From: Hyphobacterium sp. SN044
GTDB lineage: Bacteria; Pseudomonadota; Alphaproteobacteria; Caulobacterales; Maricaulaceae
NCBI RefSeq assembly: GCF_021864465.1
Contig: NZ_JAKKUV010000003.1
Coordinates: 124,001-188,000, forward strand
Length of the DNA: 64,000 nucleotides
Reading direction: 5' to 3'
The position numbers were made by a program, and so were the translations under genes. Of the stretch, positions 17,061-24,880 are shown in pieces (position 1 is the stretch's first letter; each line of letters opens with the position of its first letter). The notes beneath the pieces are model-generated. The model saw nothing but the letters and a program-made list of their open reading frames with translations, searched no databases and was not told the DNA's origin.

Positions 17061-17836
17061 CCCAGGATAGTGATCCGATCGGCGAAGCCATCGCGCGGCT
17101 TCGCGAACGCGCGCAGCGGCAGGGCGCGACCGAGACCGGTTCGGACGCGAACGGGCCGCGCCTGGCTGTCGACGCGGAACGCCACCGCCTGCGTCAGCTG
17201 GAGGCGCTGCTCTTCGCCGCAGCCGAACCGCTCGACATCGAGACGCTGCAGGCGCGCCTGCCGGCGGAAGCCGAGGTGGAAAAGCTGCTCGCGGCGCTGC
17301 AGGCCGATTATGCCGAGCGCGGCGTGCGCCTGGTCGAGGTGGGGGGGCGCTGGCGGTTCGAAACTGCGCCGGATCTCGCCAGTCTCCTCGAAGAGGTGAA
17401 GGAAGAGCCGCGCCGCCTTTCGGATGCGGGTCTCGAGACGCTCGCCATCATCGCCTATCACCAGCCGGTCACCCGCGCCGAGATCGAGGAGATCCGCGGC
17501 GTGGCCGTGTCGAAGGGCACGATCGATCTGCTGTTCGAGATCGGCTGGATCCGGCTGCGCGGCCGCCGCCGCTCCCCGGGCCGCCCGGTCACCTATGGCA
17601 CGACCGACGCCTTCCTCGACTATTTCGGCCTCAGCGCGATCGGCGATCTGCCGGGCGTGGCCGACCTCAAGGCCGCAGGTCTCCTCGATTCCCGCCTGCC
17701 GCCCGGTTTCGAAGTGCCCGATCCGGGCCTCGGCCTGCGCGGCGAAGGCGAGGACGAGGAGCTCGACTTCGACGGCGAGGACAGCCCCGACTTCCATGTC
17801 GATTTCATGGAAGACGAGGAGGGGGAGGGCGATTGA
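17057..17836 (+). CDS. scpB: Segregation and condensation protein B
   Basis: A 259-residue ScpB, the winged-helix dimer partner of ScpA in the SMC complex. The core shows HRLRQLEALLFAAAEPLD, LEALLFA-type first winged helix, then GLETLAIIAYHQPVTRAEIE and the second winged helix with GRRRSPGRPVTYGTTDAFL. An acidic tail of about 45 residues follows. The start at 17057 overlaps the scpA stop (ATGA). Confidence 0.93.
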   Translation: MTQDSDPIGEAIARLRERAQRQGATETGSDANGPRLAVDAERHRLRQLEALLFAAAEPLDIETLQARLPAEAEVEKLLAALQADYAERGVRLVEVGGRWRFETAPDLASLLEEVKEEPRRLSDAGLETLAIIAYHQPVTRAEIEEIRGVAVSKGTIDLLFEIGWIRLRGRRRSPGRPVTYGTTDAFLDYFGLSAIGDLPGVADLKAAGLLDSRLPPGFEVPDPGLGLRGEGEDEELDFDGEDSPDFHVDFMEDEEGEGD

Positions 17837-17849
17837 TCTCCCTGTTTCC

Positions 17850-17978
17850 CCTCGCCCCCATTTGGGGGAGAGGGGCCAGGGGTGAGGGGGCGCACGCAGT
17901 CTTCAACTACGGAGCAGAACCCCTCATCCGCCCTTCGGGCACCTTCTCCCCTTCAAAGGGGAGAAGGGAAGAGCTGAT
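17850..17978. repeat. Pair of intergenic hairpin repeats (CCCCTC...GAGGGG and CCTTCTCCCC...GGGGAGAAGG)
   Basis: The first hairpin pairs CCCCTCGCCCCC with GGGGGAGAGGGG around ATTT. The second pairs CCTTCTCCCC with GGGGAGAAGG around a short TTCAAA loop and is preceded by CCCCTCATCCGCCCTTCGGG. Elements of this wording are common between genes in Rhizobiales and Caulobacterales. Confidence 0.65.
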
Positions 17979-17996
17979 GCGGTCCCATGGTTGAAT

Positions 17997-18030
17997 CGTT
18001 TCCCGGATCGGCTTCGCCGTCCGGGAAACG
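17997..18030. repeat. Perfect inverted repeat related to the A-type repeats
   Basis: CGTTTCCCGGA (17997-18007) pairs exactly with TCCGGGAAACG (18020-18030), with an inner CGGC-TTCG-CCG. It resembles the second hairpin of the repeats at 6591-7716 (GACGTTCCCCGGAC...GTCCGGGG). Confidence 0.6.
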
Positions 18031-18134
18031 TCACTGGAGCGTTGGAAAATCCATCTATTCACTGCCCCAAGCCGTTGGACGGGGCAGGGCGCATGGTTTA
18101 AGCCTTTCCTCAACGGAATTTCACGGAGGTGAGC

Positions 18135-18383
18135 ATGGCTCCCGGCATGTGGCAGATCATTCTCGTCGTGCTCTTGGCGCTCGTTCTGTTCGGCGGCCGG
18201 GGCAAGATTTCCTCGCTGATGGGCGATGTCGCGAAAGGCATCACCAGCTTCCGCAAGGGGCTGAAGGACGAGGACAAGGCCGAGGACGAAACCGGTGAAG
18301 ACCGGCCGCAATCGGTCGAGCAGAACCCGAACCGCACCGCCGAACCGGCGGCGCAAGAGGAAAAGTCGTCCACGCGCGGCTAG
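18135..18383 (+). CDS. tatA: Sec-independent protein translocase TatA
   Basis: An 82-residue TatA: one N-terminal membrane helix ([17 protein letters not shown]), the FGGRGKI hinge, an amphipathic helix ([20 protein letters not shown]) and a charged tail. TatA oligomers form the passage for folded proteins with twin-arginine signals. ATG 18135 is preferred to GTG 18129 because GGAGG (18125-18129) is then correctly spaced. It leads the tatABC operon; tatB follows after 9 bp. Confidence 0.95.
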   Translation: MAPGMWQIILVVLLALVLFGGRGKISSLMGDVAKGITSFRKGLKDEDKAEDETGEDRPQSVEQNPNRTAEPAAQEEKSSTRG

Positions 18384-18392
18384 GGGTTCGCC

Positions 18393-18845
18393 ATGAATCC
18401 CGGAATCGGGATGCCCGAAATTGCAGTGCTGTTGCTGCTGGCCCTGATTGTCGTGGGTCCGGCGGAATTGCCGAAGATGATGCGTACGATCGGCCGCTTC
18501 GTGAACCAGGCGCGCTCGATGGCGAAGGATTTCCAACGCAGTTTCGACGAGATGGGCCGCGAGAGCGAGCTGGCCGATCTGCGCAAGGAAATCGAGAATT
18601 TGAAGAACGCCAATCCGGCCAACGAGATCACCGAGGAATTGCGCAAGGCGAAGGAAGAGCTGCGCCACGCCGAGGCGGTCGGGGCCAAGGAAAAGGCGAT
18701 GAAGCCGCCCGCCGACCCGTCTGGCAAGCCGGTTGGCAAGCCCGACGCCAAATTCATCGAAGACGACGGCAACACGATCGCGCCGCCGCGCGAGAAGCCG
18801 AGGCCCGCCCAGCCGATCAAGACGGGTGCGCCGGAAGATGAGTAA
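18393..18845 (+). CDS. tatB: Sec-independent protein translocase TatB
   Basis: A 150-residue TatB with the N-terminal helix PEIAVLLLLALIVVGPAELP, where Glu in the membrane segment and the GPAELP hinge mark TatB rather than TatA. A long amphipathic helix follows (MRTIGRFVNQARSMAKDFQR, then DLRKEIENLKNA) and a Pro/Lys-rich tail. With TatC it forms the receptor for twin-arginine signal peptides. It overlaps tatC by 8 bases. Confidence 0.95.
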   Translation: MNPGIGMPEIAVLLLLALIVVGPAELPKMMRTIGRFVNQARSMAKDFQRSFDEMGRESELADLRKEIENLKNANPANEITEELRKAKEELRHAEAVGAKEKAMKPPADPSGKPVGKPDAKFIEDDGNTIAPPREKPRPAQPIKTGAPEDE

Positions 18846-19653
18846 GACGAAATCGAAGGACGCGCCGCGCCTCGAGAGCGAGGACGCGGACGACGAGGTC
18901 GAAGCCTCGCGCGCGCCGCTGATGGATCACCTTGTCGAGTTGCGTACGCGGCTGATCCGCATCGTGGCCGCGGTGATCATCGGTTTCATCGTATGCTTCA
19001 TCTTCGCGGAGACGATCTACAACGTCCTCTTGATCCCGTTCGAGGACGCCGCCGCGCGCATTCGCGGGGAAGACCTGCAGCTGGAGCTGATCTTCACCGC
19101 GCCGCTGGAATTCTTCTTCGCCAAGGTGAAGCTGGCCCTGTTCGGCGGGCTGATCCTCGCCATCCCGGTCTTCGCCTACGAGATCTATTCCTTCGTCGCG
19201 CCGGGCCTCTACAAGAACGAGAAGAAGGCGTTCGCGCCCTTCCTGATCGGTGCGCCGGCCCTGTTCGCGGCGGGCGCGGCGCTGGTCTATTTCTTCGTTC
19301 TGCCTTTCGTGATGCGCTTCGCGCTGGGGCAGGAGCAGCCCGCGACCGGCGACGGCCCGTCGATTCAGCTTCTGACGCGGGTCTCGGACTATCTCGACCT
19401 CGTCACGACGCTGATCCTCGCCTTCGGGATCAGCTTCCAGCTGCCCATCCTTCTGATGCTGCTGGCGATGGCGGGGATCGTCACCTCGAAGCAGCTGGTG
19501 AATTTCTGGAAGTTCGCGCTGGTCGGGATTTTTGGCTTCGCCGCCTTCGTGACACCGCCCGATCCGATCAGCCAGATCATCCTCGGTAGCGTCCTGATGG
19601 CGCTCTACGGCCTCGCCATCATCGGCGTGAAATTCGTCGAGCCGAAAGAGTGA
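18838..19653 (+). CDS. tatC: Sec-independent protein translocase TatC
   Basis: A 271-residue, six-helix TatC. The signature APLMDHLVELRTRLIR before the first helix includes the Glu that contacts the twin-arginine motif; FTAPLEFFFAKVKLALFGG and FGISFQLPI follow, and FVTPPDPISQIILG precedes the last helix. Start ATG 18838 lies inside the end of tatB, so translation is coupled. Confidence 0.95.
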   Translation: MSKTKSKDAPRLESEDADDEVEASRAPLMDHLVELRTRLIRIVAAVIIGFIVCFIFAETIYNVLLIPFEDAAARIRGEDLQLELIFTAPLEFFFAKVKLALFGGLILAIPVFAYEIYSFVAPGLYKNEKKAFAPFLIGAPALFAAGAALVYFFVLPFVMRFALGQEQPATGDGPSIQLLTRVSDYLDLVTTLILAFGISFQLPILLMLLAMAGIVTSKQLVNFWKFALVGIFGFAAFVTPPDPISQIILGSVLMALYGLAIIGVKFVEPKE

Positions 19654-19659
19654 CCTTCT

Positions 19660-19740
19660 GTCCCGGCCTTGTACCGGGACCTGTCCACCTCTCAGGAAAA
19701 CCGGAAATGTGGACAGGCCCCGGAATAATTCCGGGGCAGA
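19660..19740. repeat. Nested inverted repeats between tatC and serS
   Basis: Three dyads in 80 bases: CCCGG...CCGGG around 19664-19679, CCTGTCCAC (19680-19688) with GTGGACAGG (19709-19717), and CCCCGGAATAATTCCGGGG (19719-19737). No T-run, so not a classic terminator. Seen directly; function unknown. Confidence 0.6.
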
Positions 19741-19828
19741 TGGATGGTGAAGAGTTCAAGGCCATGTTGCCCCATTACCGGACCGGGGATATGCACGGGC
19801 GCGATACCGCCCGAAAGAGTCCCATCCC

Positions 19829-21109
19829 ATGCACGACATCCGCTTCATCCGCGACAATCCCGAGGCGTTCGACGCCGGTCTGAAGGCCCGCTTCCTGGCG
19901 CCGCAATCGGCCGAGATCCTCGCGCTCGATGCGAAACGCCGCGAGGCGATCACGCGCCAGCAGGAGGCCGAACAGGGCCGCAATGCGCTGTCGAAGCAGA
20001 TCGGACAGGCCAAGGCGAAGGGCGACGAGGCCGAATTCGAGCGGCTGCGCGGTGAAGTCGACCGGCTGAAGGCGGTGCTGGAAGAGGCGGGTGCCGAAGC
20101 GGAAAAGCTGGACGAGGCGCTGAACCAGCATCTCGCCGGCCTGCCGAACCTGCCCGAAGACGGCGTTCCGATCGGCGAGGACGAGGACGCGAACGAGGAA
20201 GTCCGCGGCTGGGGCGAGCCGCGCGAATTTTCCTTCACGCCGAAGGATCACAGCGATCTCGGTGAAGGGCTGGGGATGCTGGATTTCGACGCGGCGGCGA
20301 AGATTTCCGGCGCGCGTTTTTCGGTGCTGAAGGGCGGTCTGGCGCGGCTTGAACGCGCGCTGGCGCAATTCATGCTCGACCTGCACACGAGCGAGCACGG
20401 CTATACCGAGGTCAGCCCGCCCTACATGGTGCGCGACGAGGCGATGTTCGGTACCGGCCAGTTGCCGAAATTCGCCGAGGATCTGTTCAGGACGACAGAT
20501 GATCGCTGGCTGATCCCGACCGCGGAAGTGCCGCTGACCAATCTGGTGCGCGACGCGATCCACGATGAAGGCCTCTTCCCGCTCAGGATGACGGCGCACA
20601 CGCCCTGCTTCCGTGCCGAGGCGGGATCGGCGGGCCGCGATACGCGCGGCCTGATCCGCCAGCACCAGTTCCACAAAGTGGAGATGGTCTCGATCACGAC
20701 GCCGGAGCAATCGGCCGACGAACTTGACCGGATGACGGGCTGCGCGGAAGAAGTGCTGCGCCGTCTCGAACTGCCCTACCGGGTGATGCTGCTGTCGTCG
20801 GGCGACATGGGCTTCGGCGCGAAGCGGACCTATGACCTCGAAGTCTGGCTACCGAGCCAGAACACCTACCGGGAAATCTCGTCCTGTTCGAATTGCGGGG
20901 ATTTCCAGGCGCGGCGCATGAATGCCCGCTTCCGCCGCGAAGGCGAGAAGAAGCCGGACTTCCTGCACACGCTGAACGGCTCGGGCGTGGCGGTCGGTCG
21001 CGCCATGCTGGCGGTCATGGAAAACCACCAGAACGAAGACGGCTCGATCAATATCCCGAAGGCGCTGCAACCCTATATGGGCGGTCTCGAAGTGTTGAGG
21101 CGCGACTAG
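19829..21109 (+). CDS. serS: Seryl-tRNA synthetase
   Basis: A 426-residue class II synthetase that charges tRNA-Ser and tRNA-Sec. The first about 110 residues form the long antiparallel coiled coil that clamps the tRNA variable arm. The catalytic core has TAEVPLTNL, motif 2 ([15 protein letters not shown]) and motif 3 ([18 protein letters not shown]). Its TAG stop shares a CTAG palindrome with the stop of the convergent doc gene, so the two reading frames overlap by 4 bases. Confidence 0.96.
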   Translation: MHDIRFIRDNPEAFDAGLKARFLAPQSAEILALDAKRREAITRQQEAEQGRNALSKQIGQAKAKGDEAEFERLRGEVDRLKAVLEEAGAEAEKLDEALNQHLAGLPNLPEDGVPIGEDEDANEEVRGWGEPREFSFTPKDHSDLGEGLGMLDFDAAAKISGARFSVLKGGLARLERALAQFMLDLHTSEHGYTEVSPPYMVRDEAMFGTGQLPKFAEDLFRTTDDRWLIPTAEVPLTNLVRDAIHDEGLFPLRMTAHTPCFRAEAGSAGRDTRGLIRQHQFHKVEMVSITTPEQSADELDRMTGCAEEVLRRLELPYRVMLLSSGDMGFGAKRTYDLEVWLPSQNTYREISSCSNCGDFQARRMNARFRREGEKKPDFLHTLNGSGVAVGRAMLAVMENHQNEDGSINIPKALQPYMGGLEVLRRD

Positions 21110-21483
21110 CGGGAAACGGTATTGGCGCGAAGCCAGGTGTCGATCTCGTCGAACGACAACCCGTGCCGCTGGTATAGAGGTTCCAGCCAGGCAAGGACGT
21201 CCGCCGGTTCAGCCGTAACCTGAATACCGTTGATGTCGAGAAAGACGAGTGTCGCAGCAAAGGCCGTGCGCTTGTTTCCATCAACGAAGGGATGGTTCTG
21301 GGAGAGGCTTTCCCAGAGCGCTGCGGCTTCGGCTATCAGATCGTCATAGTATCCCGACTGCGGCCTGTAGAGCGCCGATTCGAGCTGTCCAGCGTCCCGA
21401 AGTGAGTGGTCACCGCCCCAAGCTTCGATCTGATCGGAATGGATCGTCAAAACCTCGGCAATGGTGAGGTATTTACGGCTCAT
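21106..21483 (-). CDS. doc: Doc-type (Fic fold) toxin of a type II toxin-antitoxin system
   Basis: A 125-residue Doc toxin. The Fic signature is intact: [10 protein letters not shown] at residues 64-73, followed by [14 protein letters not shown]. Doc proteins phosphorylate and inactivate EF-Tu; the residue after Asp is Gly here where phage P1 Doc has Ala, so AMP-transfer cannot be excluded. The N-terminus ([20 protein letters not shown]) and [12 protein letters not shown] stretch are typical of chromosomal Doc. It begins inside the antitoxin stop (ATGA) and ends overlapping serS. Confidence 0.9.
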   Translation of the reverse strand: MSRKYLTIAEVLTIHSDQIEAWGGDHSLRDAGQLESALYRPQSGYYDDLIAEAAALWESLSQNHPFVDGNKRTAFAATLVFLDINGIQVTAEPADVLAWLEPLYQRHGLSFDEIDTWLRANTVSR

Positions 21484-21707
21484 TCCGCCAGCTTTTTGAA
21501 GACCGAAGCATAGCGCGTTCTCGCCCGCTCATATGCGTCCATTACCTCTTTTCGAGGTTGCTGGTCTCGCCGTTCCGCGATCAGCTTCGACACAGCTTCC
21601 TCGACCAGCGACTGGATCTGGCGGCCTTCAGCCTTGGCGAGACCACGCAGGTCAGCGAGGAGGGCACTGTCGAGCTGGGTGGCGAATTTTTCGAGTGGCT
21701 TGTTCAT
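21480..21707 (-). CDS. Ribbon-helix-helix antitoxin partner of Doc
   Basis: A 75-residue protein whose N-terminal half reads as a ribbon-helix-helix DNA-binding domain (FATQLDSALLADLRGLAKAE then IQSLVEEAVSKLIAERR). The C-terminal tail (KEVMDAYERARTRYASVFKKL) is the likely toxin-binding helix. It is encoded first and overlaps the toxin start by four bases, the usual order. GAGG precedes the ATG. The double ATCATGAT element at 21727-21744 is the probable self-regulated operator. Family symbol left blank because it is not Phd. Confidence 0.82.
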   Translation of the reverse strand: MNKPLEKFATQLDSALLADLRGLAKAEGRQIQSLVEEAVSKLIAERRDQQPRKEVMDAYERARTRYASVFKKLAE

Positions 21708-21726
21708 CGGGGCACCTCTTCAGGCT

Positions 21727-21744
21727 ATCATGATACATCATGAT
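21727..21744. promoter_or_regulatory. Double-palindrome operator upstream of the toxin-antitoxin pair
   Basis: Two copies of the palindromic octamer ATCATGAT (21727-21734 and 21737-21744) separated by AC, starting 20 bp upstream of the antitoxin start codon. Ribbon-helix-helix antitoxins commonly bind adjacent short palindromes at this position. Confidence 0.7.
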
Positions 21745-21828
21745 GGATGTGAAAGCGAATGCGGGGATGGACGCCGGGGCGAATTGTTCTAGAAGCCGAG
21801 TCCTGAAATCCAAGCAAAGTGAGTGATG

Positions 21829-22617
21829 ATGACCGGCCCCCGCATCCTTCTGACCAATGACGACGGCATCCGCGCGCGGGGCCTGCAATCGCTGGAAAAG
21901 ATCGCGCGGGCGATTTCCGACGACATCTGGATCGTTGCGCCGCACGAGGAACAGTCCGGCGCGAGCCGGGCGCTGACGCTGCACGAACCGCTGCGCGTGC
22001 GGAAACACGAAGACCGGCGTTATTCGATCACCGGCACGCCGACCGATTGCGTCCTGATGGGGGTGCAGGACCTGATCCCGGGCAAGCGGCCGGACCTGGT
22101 CCTGTCGGGCGTCAATCGCGGCGCGAACATCGCCGAGGACGTGACGTTTTCCGGCACGGTGGCCGGGGCGATGCAGGGCATGCAGCTGGGGATCAAGTCG
22201 ATCGCGTTTTCGCAGGCCTATGCCTGGATGGCGGACAGTCCGATCCATTGGGAAACGGCCGAGACCTTCGGGGCGCCGATCCTGAAAAAGCTGCTGCAGC
22301 AGAGTTGGGGCGACCATGTCCTCCTCAACGTCAATTTCCCGGACCGCACGCCGGAGCATGTGAAAGAAGTCGAGGTCACCCGTCAGGGCCGCCGCAATCA
22401 GGAAGTCGTCCACGCCGACAAGCGGACCGACCCGCGCGGCGTCGACTATTACTGGATCGGTTTCCGCGGCCTGCCGCAGGAGCCCGAAGAGGGCGACGAT
22501 CTGCATGCGGTGATGGAAGGGCGGATCTCGATCACGCCGCTGCATGTCGACCTGACGCATATGGAAACGCATCATCGCCTGAAGGGCGTCCTCGGCGGCG
22601 CCCCGCCGAAGGAGTAA
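21829..22617 (+). CDS. surE: 5'-nucleotidase SurE
   Basis: A 262-residue SurE survival protein, a metal-dependent nucleoside 5'-monophosphatase. The metal-binding opening [14 protein letters not shown], the [11 protein letters not shown] loop and [20 protein letters not shown] are all intact. Three adjacent starts are possible (GTG 21823, ATG 21826, ATG 21829); the last is best spaced from the AAGTGAG purine stretch. Normally next to serS, it is separated here by the toxin-antitoxin insert. pcm follows after two bases. Confidence 0.94.
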   Translation: MTGPRILLTNDDGIRARGLQSLEKIARAISDDIWIVAPHEEQSGASRALTLHEPLRVRKHEDRRYSITGTPTDCVLMGVQDLIPGKRPDLVLSGVNRGANIAEDVTFSGTVAGAMQGMQLGIKSIAFSQAYAWMADSPIHWETAETFGAPILKKLLQQSWGDHVLLNVNFPDRTPEHVKEVEVTRQGRRNQEVVHADKRTDPRGVDYYWIGFRGLPQEPEEGDDLHAVMEGRISITPLHVDLTHMETHHRLKGVLGGAPPKE

Positions 22618-22619
22618 AG

Positions 22620-23261
22620 ATGCTGCCCGATCCCCGCGTCATTCAGCTGGTCATGACGCTTCGCGGCGCCGGGATTTCCGATTCCCGCGTGCTGGCGGCG
22701 ATCGAGCGCACGCCGCGCGACCTGTTCGTGCCGCAGGGCTTCGCCGATCACGCCTATGACAACCGGGCGCTGCCGATCGATTGCGGGCAGACGATCAGCC
22801 AGCCTTTCGTGGTCGCCGCGATGACCCAGGCGCTTGAGGTCGATGACCGCTGCAAGGTGCTGGAGATCGGCACCGGGTCCGGTTACCAGGCCGCCGTGCT
22901 CGCCCGGCTGGCGCGCCGGGTCTACACGGTGGAACGCTATCGCACGCTGTCGAAGACCGCCGAGGCGCGCTTCGCGGAGGTGAAGCTGACCAATGTCGTG
23001 ACCAAGGTGGCGGACGGGAATGAAGGCTGGCCGGAACAGGCGCCCTTCGACCGGATCATCGTCACCGCCGCGGCGCCGGTGAAGCCGGACTTACTGCTGG
23101 ACCAGCTGAAGGTCGGCGGGATCGCCGTCGCGCCTGTCGACAAGGGCGAGGGGCTGCAGGCGCTGATGCGCTATGAGCGCACCCATGAGGGCATCGAGGA
23201 AGAGGCGTTGTTCGACGTCCGCTTCGTGCCGCTGATCAAGGGCGTTGCCCGGGCGCTCTGA
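22620..23261 (+). CDS. pcm: Protein-L-isoaspartate O-methyltransferase
   Basis: A 213-residue PCMT that methylates isoaspartyl residues to start their repair, with SAM as donor. Visible motifs: LPIDCGQTISQPFVVAAMTQ (substrate loop), VLEIGTGSGYQAAVLA (SAM motif I), VYTVERY and FDRIIVTAAAP. The ATG at 22620 has AAGGAG inside the last codons of surE. The surE-pcm pairing is conserved in many proteobacteria and both are linked to stationary-phase survival. Confidence 0.95.
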   Translation: MLPDPRVIQLVMTLRGAGISDSRVLAAIERTPRDLFVPQGFADHAYDNRALPIDCGQTISQPFVVAAMTQALEVDDRCKVLEIGTGSGYQAAVLARLARRVYTVERYRTLSKTAEARFAEVKLTNVVTKVADGNEGWPEQAPFDRIIVTAAAPVKPDLLLDQLKVGGIAVAPVDKGEGLQALMRYERTHEGIEEEALFDVRFVPLIKGVARAL

Positions 23262-23370
23262 TTTCCCCGGCGTTTCGCCTCTAAATCGCCGTACGGGCGA
23301 ATATCACTAACCGCCGGTTAAGGCTTGCGCGCTTTCCTGTGCGGTGAGTGTGCCTGGAGGGTTTCCGCCG

Positions 23371-24351
23371 GTGGTTCGCGTGCGCGCATTTTCGGTTCTG
23401 ACGATCGCCGCTTCGACGGTGCTGGCGGCCTGCGCCAATACCGGGCCGCGAGAGCCTGCGCGTGTCGACTACCGCAGCCCGTCGGGCGGGCCGTCGCGTA
23501 CCGTATCCACGGGAGCAAGCTGTGCGCCGGGCGGAACCTATACGGTCCAGAGCGGGGATACGCTGTCGCAGATTGCCGAGCGTTGCCGGGTCGAGACCCG
23601 CGCGCTGGCGCAGGCCAACGGGCTGAACCCGCCTTACCCGATCCGCGCCGGCCAGGAATTGCGCATGCCGCAGCCGCGTCTGCACACCGTGCAGCGGGGC
23701 GAGAATCTCTACCGGATCGGTCTGCGCTACGGCATCGACTACCGGGAGATCGCGTCGATCAACAACATCTACCCGCCGTTCGAGATCGAGGTGGGACAGG
23801 AATTGGTGCTGCCGAACGAGGCGGCCTCGACCACGATGGCGTCGAACTCGCCTCCGCCGCGCCAGGCCACGACGACCCCGCCGCCGCGGCAGACGACGAC
23901 CCCGCCGCCGCGTCAGACCGCTACGACGCCTCCGCCGCAAACCACGACCACGCCACCGCCCGCTGCGAACGCCGCGGTGCGCTTCCAGTGGCCGCTGGAG
24001 GGCGAAATCATCTCCGGTTTCGGCGAGACGGACGGCCGCCGCAATGACGGCATCAATATCCGCGCCAATGAGGGCGATTCGGTCCGGGCCGCTGCGGCGG
24101 GCACGGTCGTCTATGCCGGCAACGAACTTCAGGGTTATGGCGAGTTGATCCTGATCCGGCACGAGGGCGGATTCGTGACCGCCTATGCCAACAATTCCCG
24201 CCTGCGCGTGCGCGAAGGCGAAGCGGTCGAGGCAGGCCAGATCATTGCCGAGGCCGGCTCGACCGGGTCGGTCGATTCCCCGCAACTGCATTTCGAGATC
24301 CGGCGCGGCGTGACGCCCGAAGACCCGATGCGGCATTTGCCGAGAAACTGA
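23371..24351 (+). CDS. NlpD-like LysM/LytM lipoprotein (probable amidase activator)
   Basis: A 326-residue lipoprotein. GTG 23371 with GGAGG ten bases upstream gives a perfect lipoprotein signal (TIAASTVLAAC, lipid Cys21); GTG 23344 is less likely. Two LysM domains (about 56-99 and 104-148) bind peptidoglycan, followed by a Thr/Pro repeat linker (150-200) and a LytM/M23 domain (205-320). Three of four zinc ligands are lost: Asn225 and Asn229 replace His and Asp in the HxGxD motif, and Gln replaces the first His of HLHFE. It is therefore predicted to activate a septal amidase, like E. coli NlpD, not to cut peptidoglycan itself. Confidence 0.88.
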   Translation: MVRVRAFSVLTIAASTVLAACANTGPREPARVDYRSPSGGPSRTVSTGASCAPGGTYTVQSGDTLSQIAERCRVETRALAQANGLNPPYPIRAGQELRMPQPRLHTVQRGENLYRIGLRYGIDYREIASINNIYPPFEIEVGQELVLPNEAASTTMASNSPPPRQATTTPPPRQTTTPPPRQTATTPPPQTTTTPPPAANAAVRFQWPLEGEIISGFGETDGRRNDGINIRANEGDSVRAAAAGTVVYAGNELQGYGELILIRHEGGFVTAYANNSRLRVREGEAVEAGQIIAEAGSTGSVDSPQLHFEIRRGVTPEDPMRHLPRN

Positions 24352-24436
24352 CAGCCCGGCCTTGTTGCAAGCCCGGCGCGCCCCGATATAGTCCCGCGAC
24401 CTTTCAAAGACCCGCTCTTTAACGCGAGGACCCCCA

Positions 24437-24856
24437 ATGTTTGAGAACATCGCCTATGCCGCCAGCGCCGCTGGCGCCGGAGCCGAAGGCGGACTGGGTT
24501 ATCTGCTGATCCAGATCTTCCCGTTCATCCTGCTTTTTGCTGTCCTGTACTTCGTGATGATCCGCCCGCAGCAGAAGCGGATGAAGGAACACCGCGAGCT
24601 GATCGCCAGCGTGAAGCGCGGCGACCAGATCGTTACGTCGGGTGGCCTGATCGGCAAGGTGACGAAGGTTGAAGAAACCGAAGTCACGGTCGAATTCGCC
24701 AAGGACGTCCAGGTCCAGGTGGTGAAGTCGACGATCGCGGAAGTCCGCGGCCGCACGGCGCCGAAGCCGGCCAATGATTCCGGATCGAACGGCGACAAGC
24801 CTGCTCCGCGCACGCGGCGCAAGGCGAAGGACAATTCGACCGTCTCCGGAAACTAG
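24437..24856 (+). CDS. yajC: Preprotein translocase subunit YajC
   Basis: A 139-residue YajC with one membrane helix (about residues 24-46) leading into YFVMIRPQQKRMKEHREL, the family signature. A small soluble domain with GDQIVTSGGLIGKVTKV and a basic tail follow. It is part of the SecDF-YajC accessory complex of the Sec translocon. It heads the yajC-secD-secF operon; secD begins 24 bp downstream. Confidence 0.95.
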   Translation: MFENIAYAASAAGAGAEGGLGYLLIQIFPFILLFAVLYFVMIRPQQKRMKEHRELIASVKRGDQIVTSGGLIGKVTKVEETEVTVEFAKDVQVQVVKSTIAEVRGRTAPKPANDSGSNGDKPAPRTRRKAKDNSTVSGN

Positions 24857-24880
24857 ACCAGACAGGGGCCGGGGGCCGCC

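Larger units (their letters stand above)
17837..18134. other. 298-bp non-coding stretch made mostly of inverted repeats
   Basis: Separates scpB from tatA. It contains three hairpins (17850-17880, 17950-17978 and 17997-18030) and a CTGCCCC...GGGGCAG dyad near 18060-18090 before the tatA ribosome-binding site. No coding signal seen. Confidence 0.6.
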
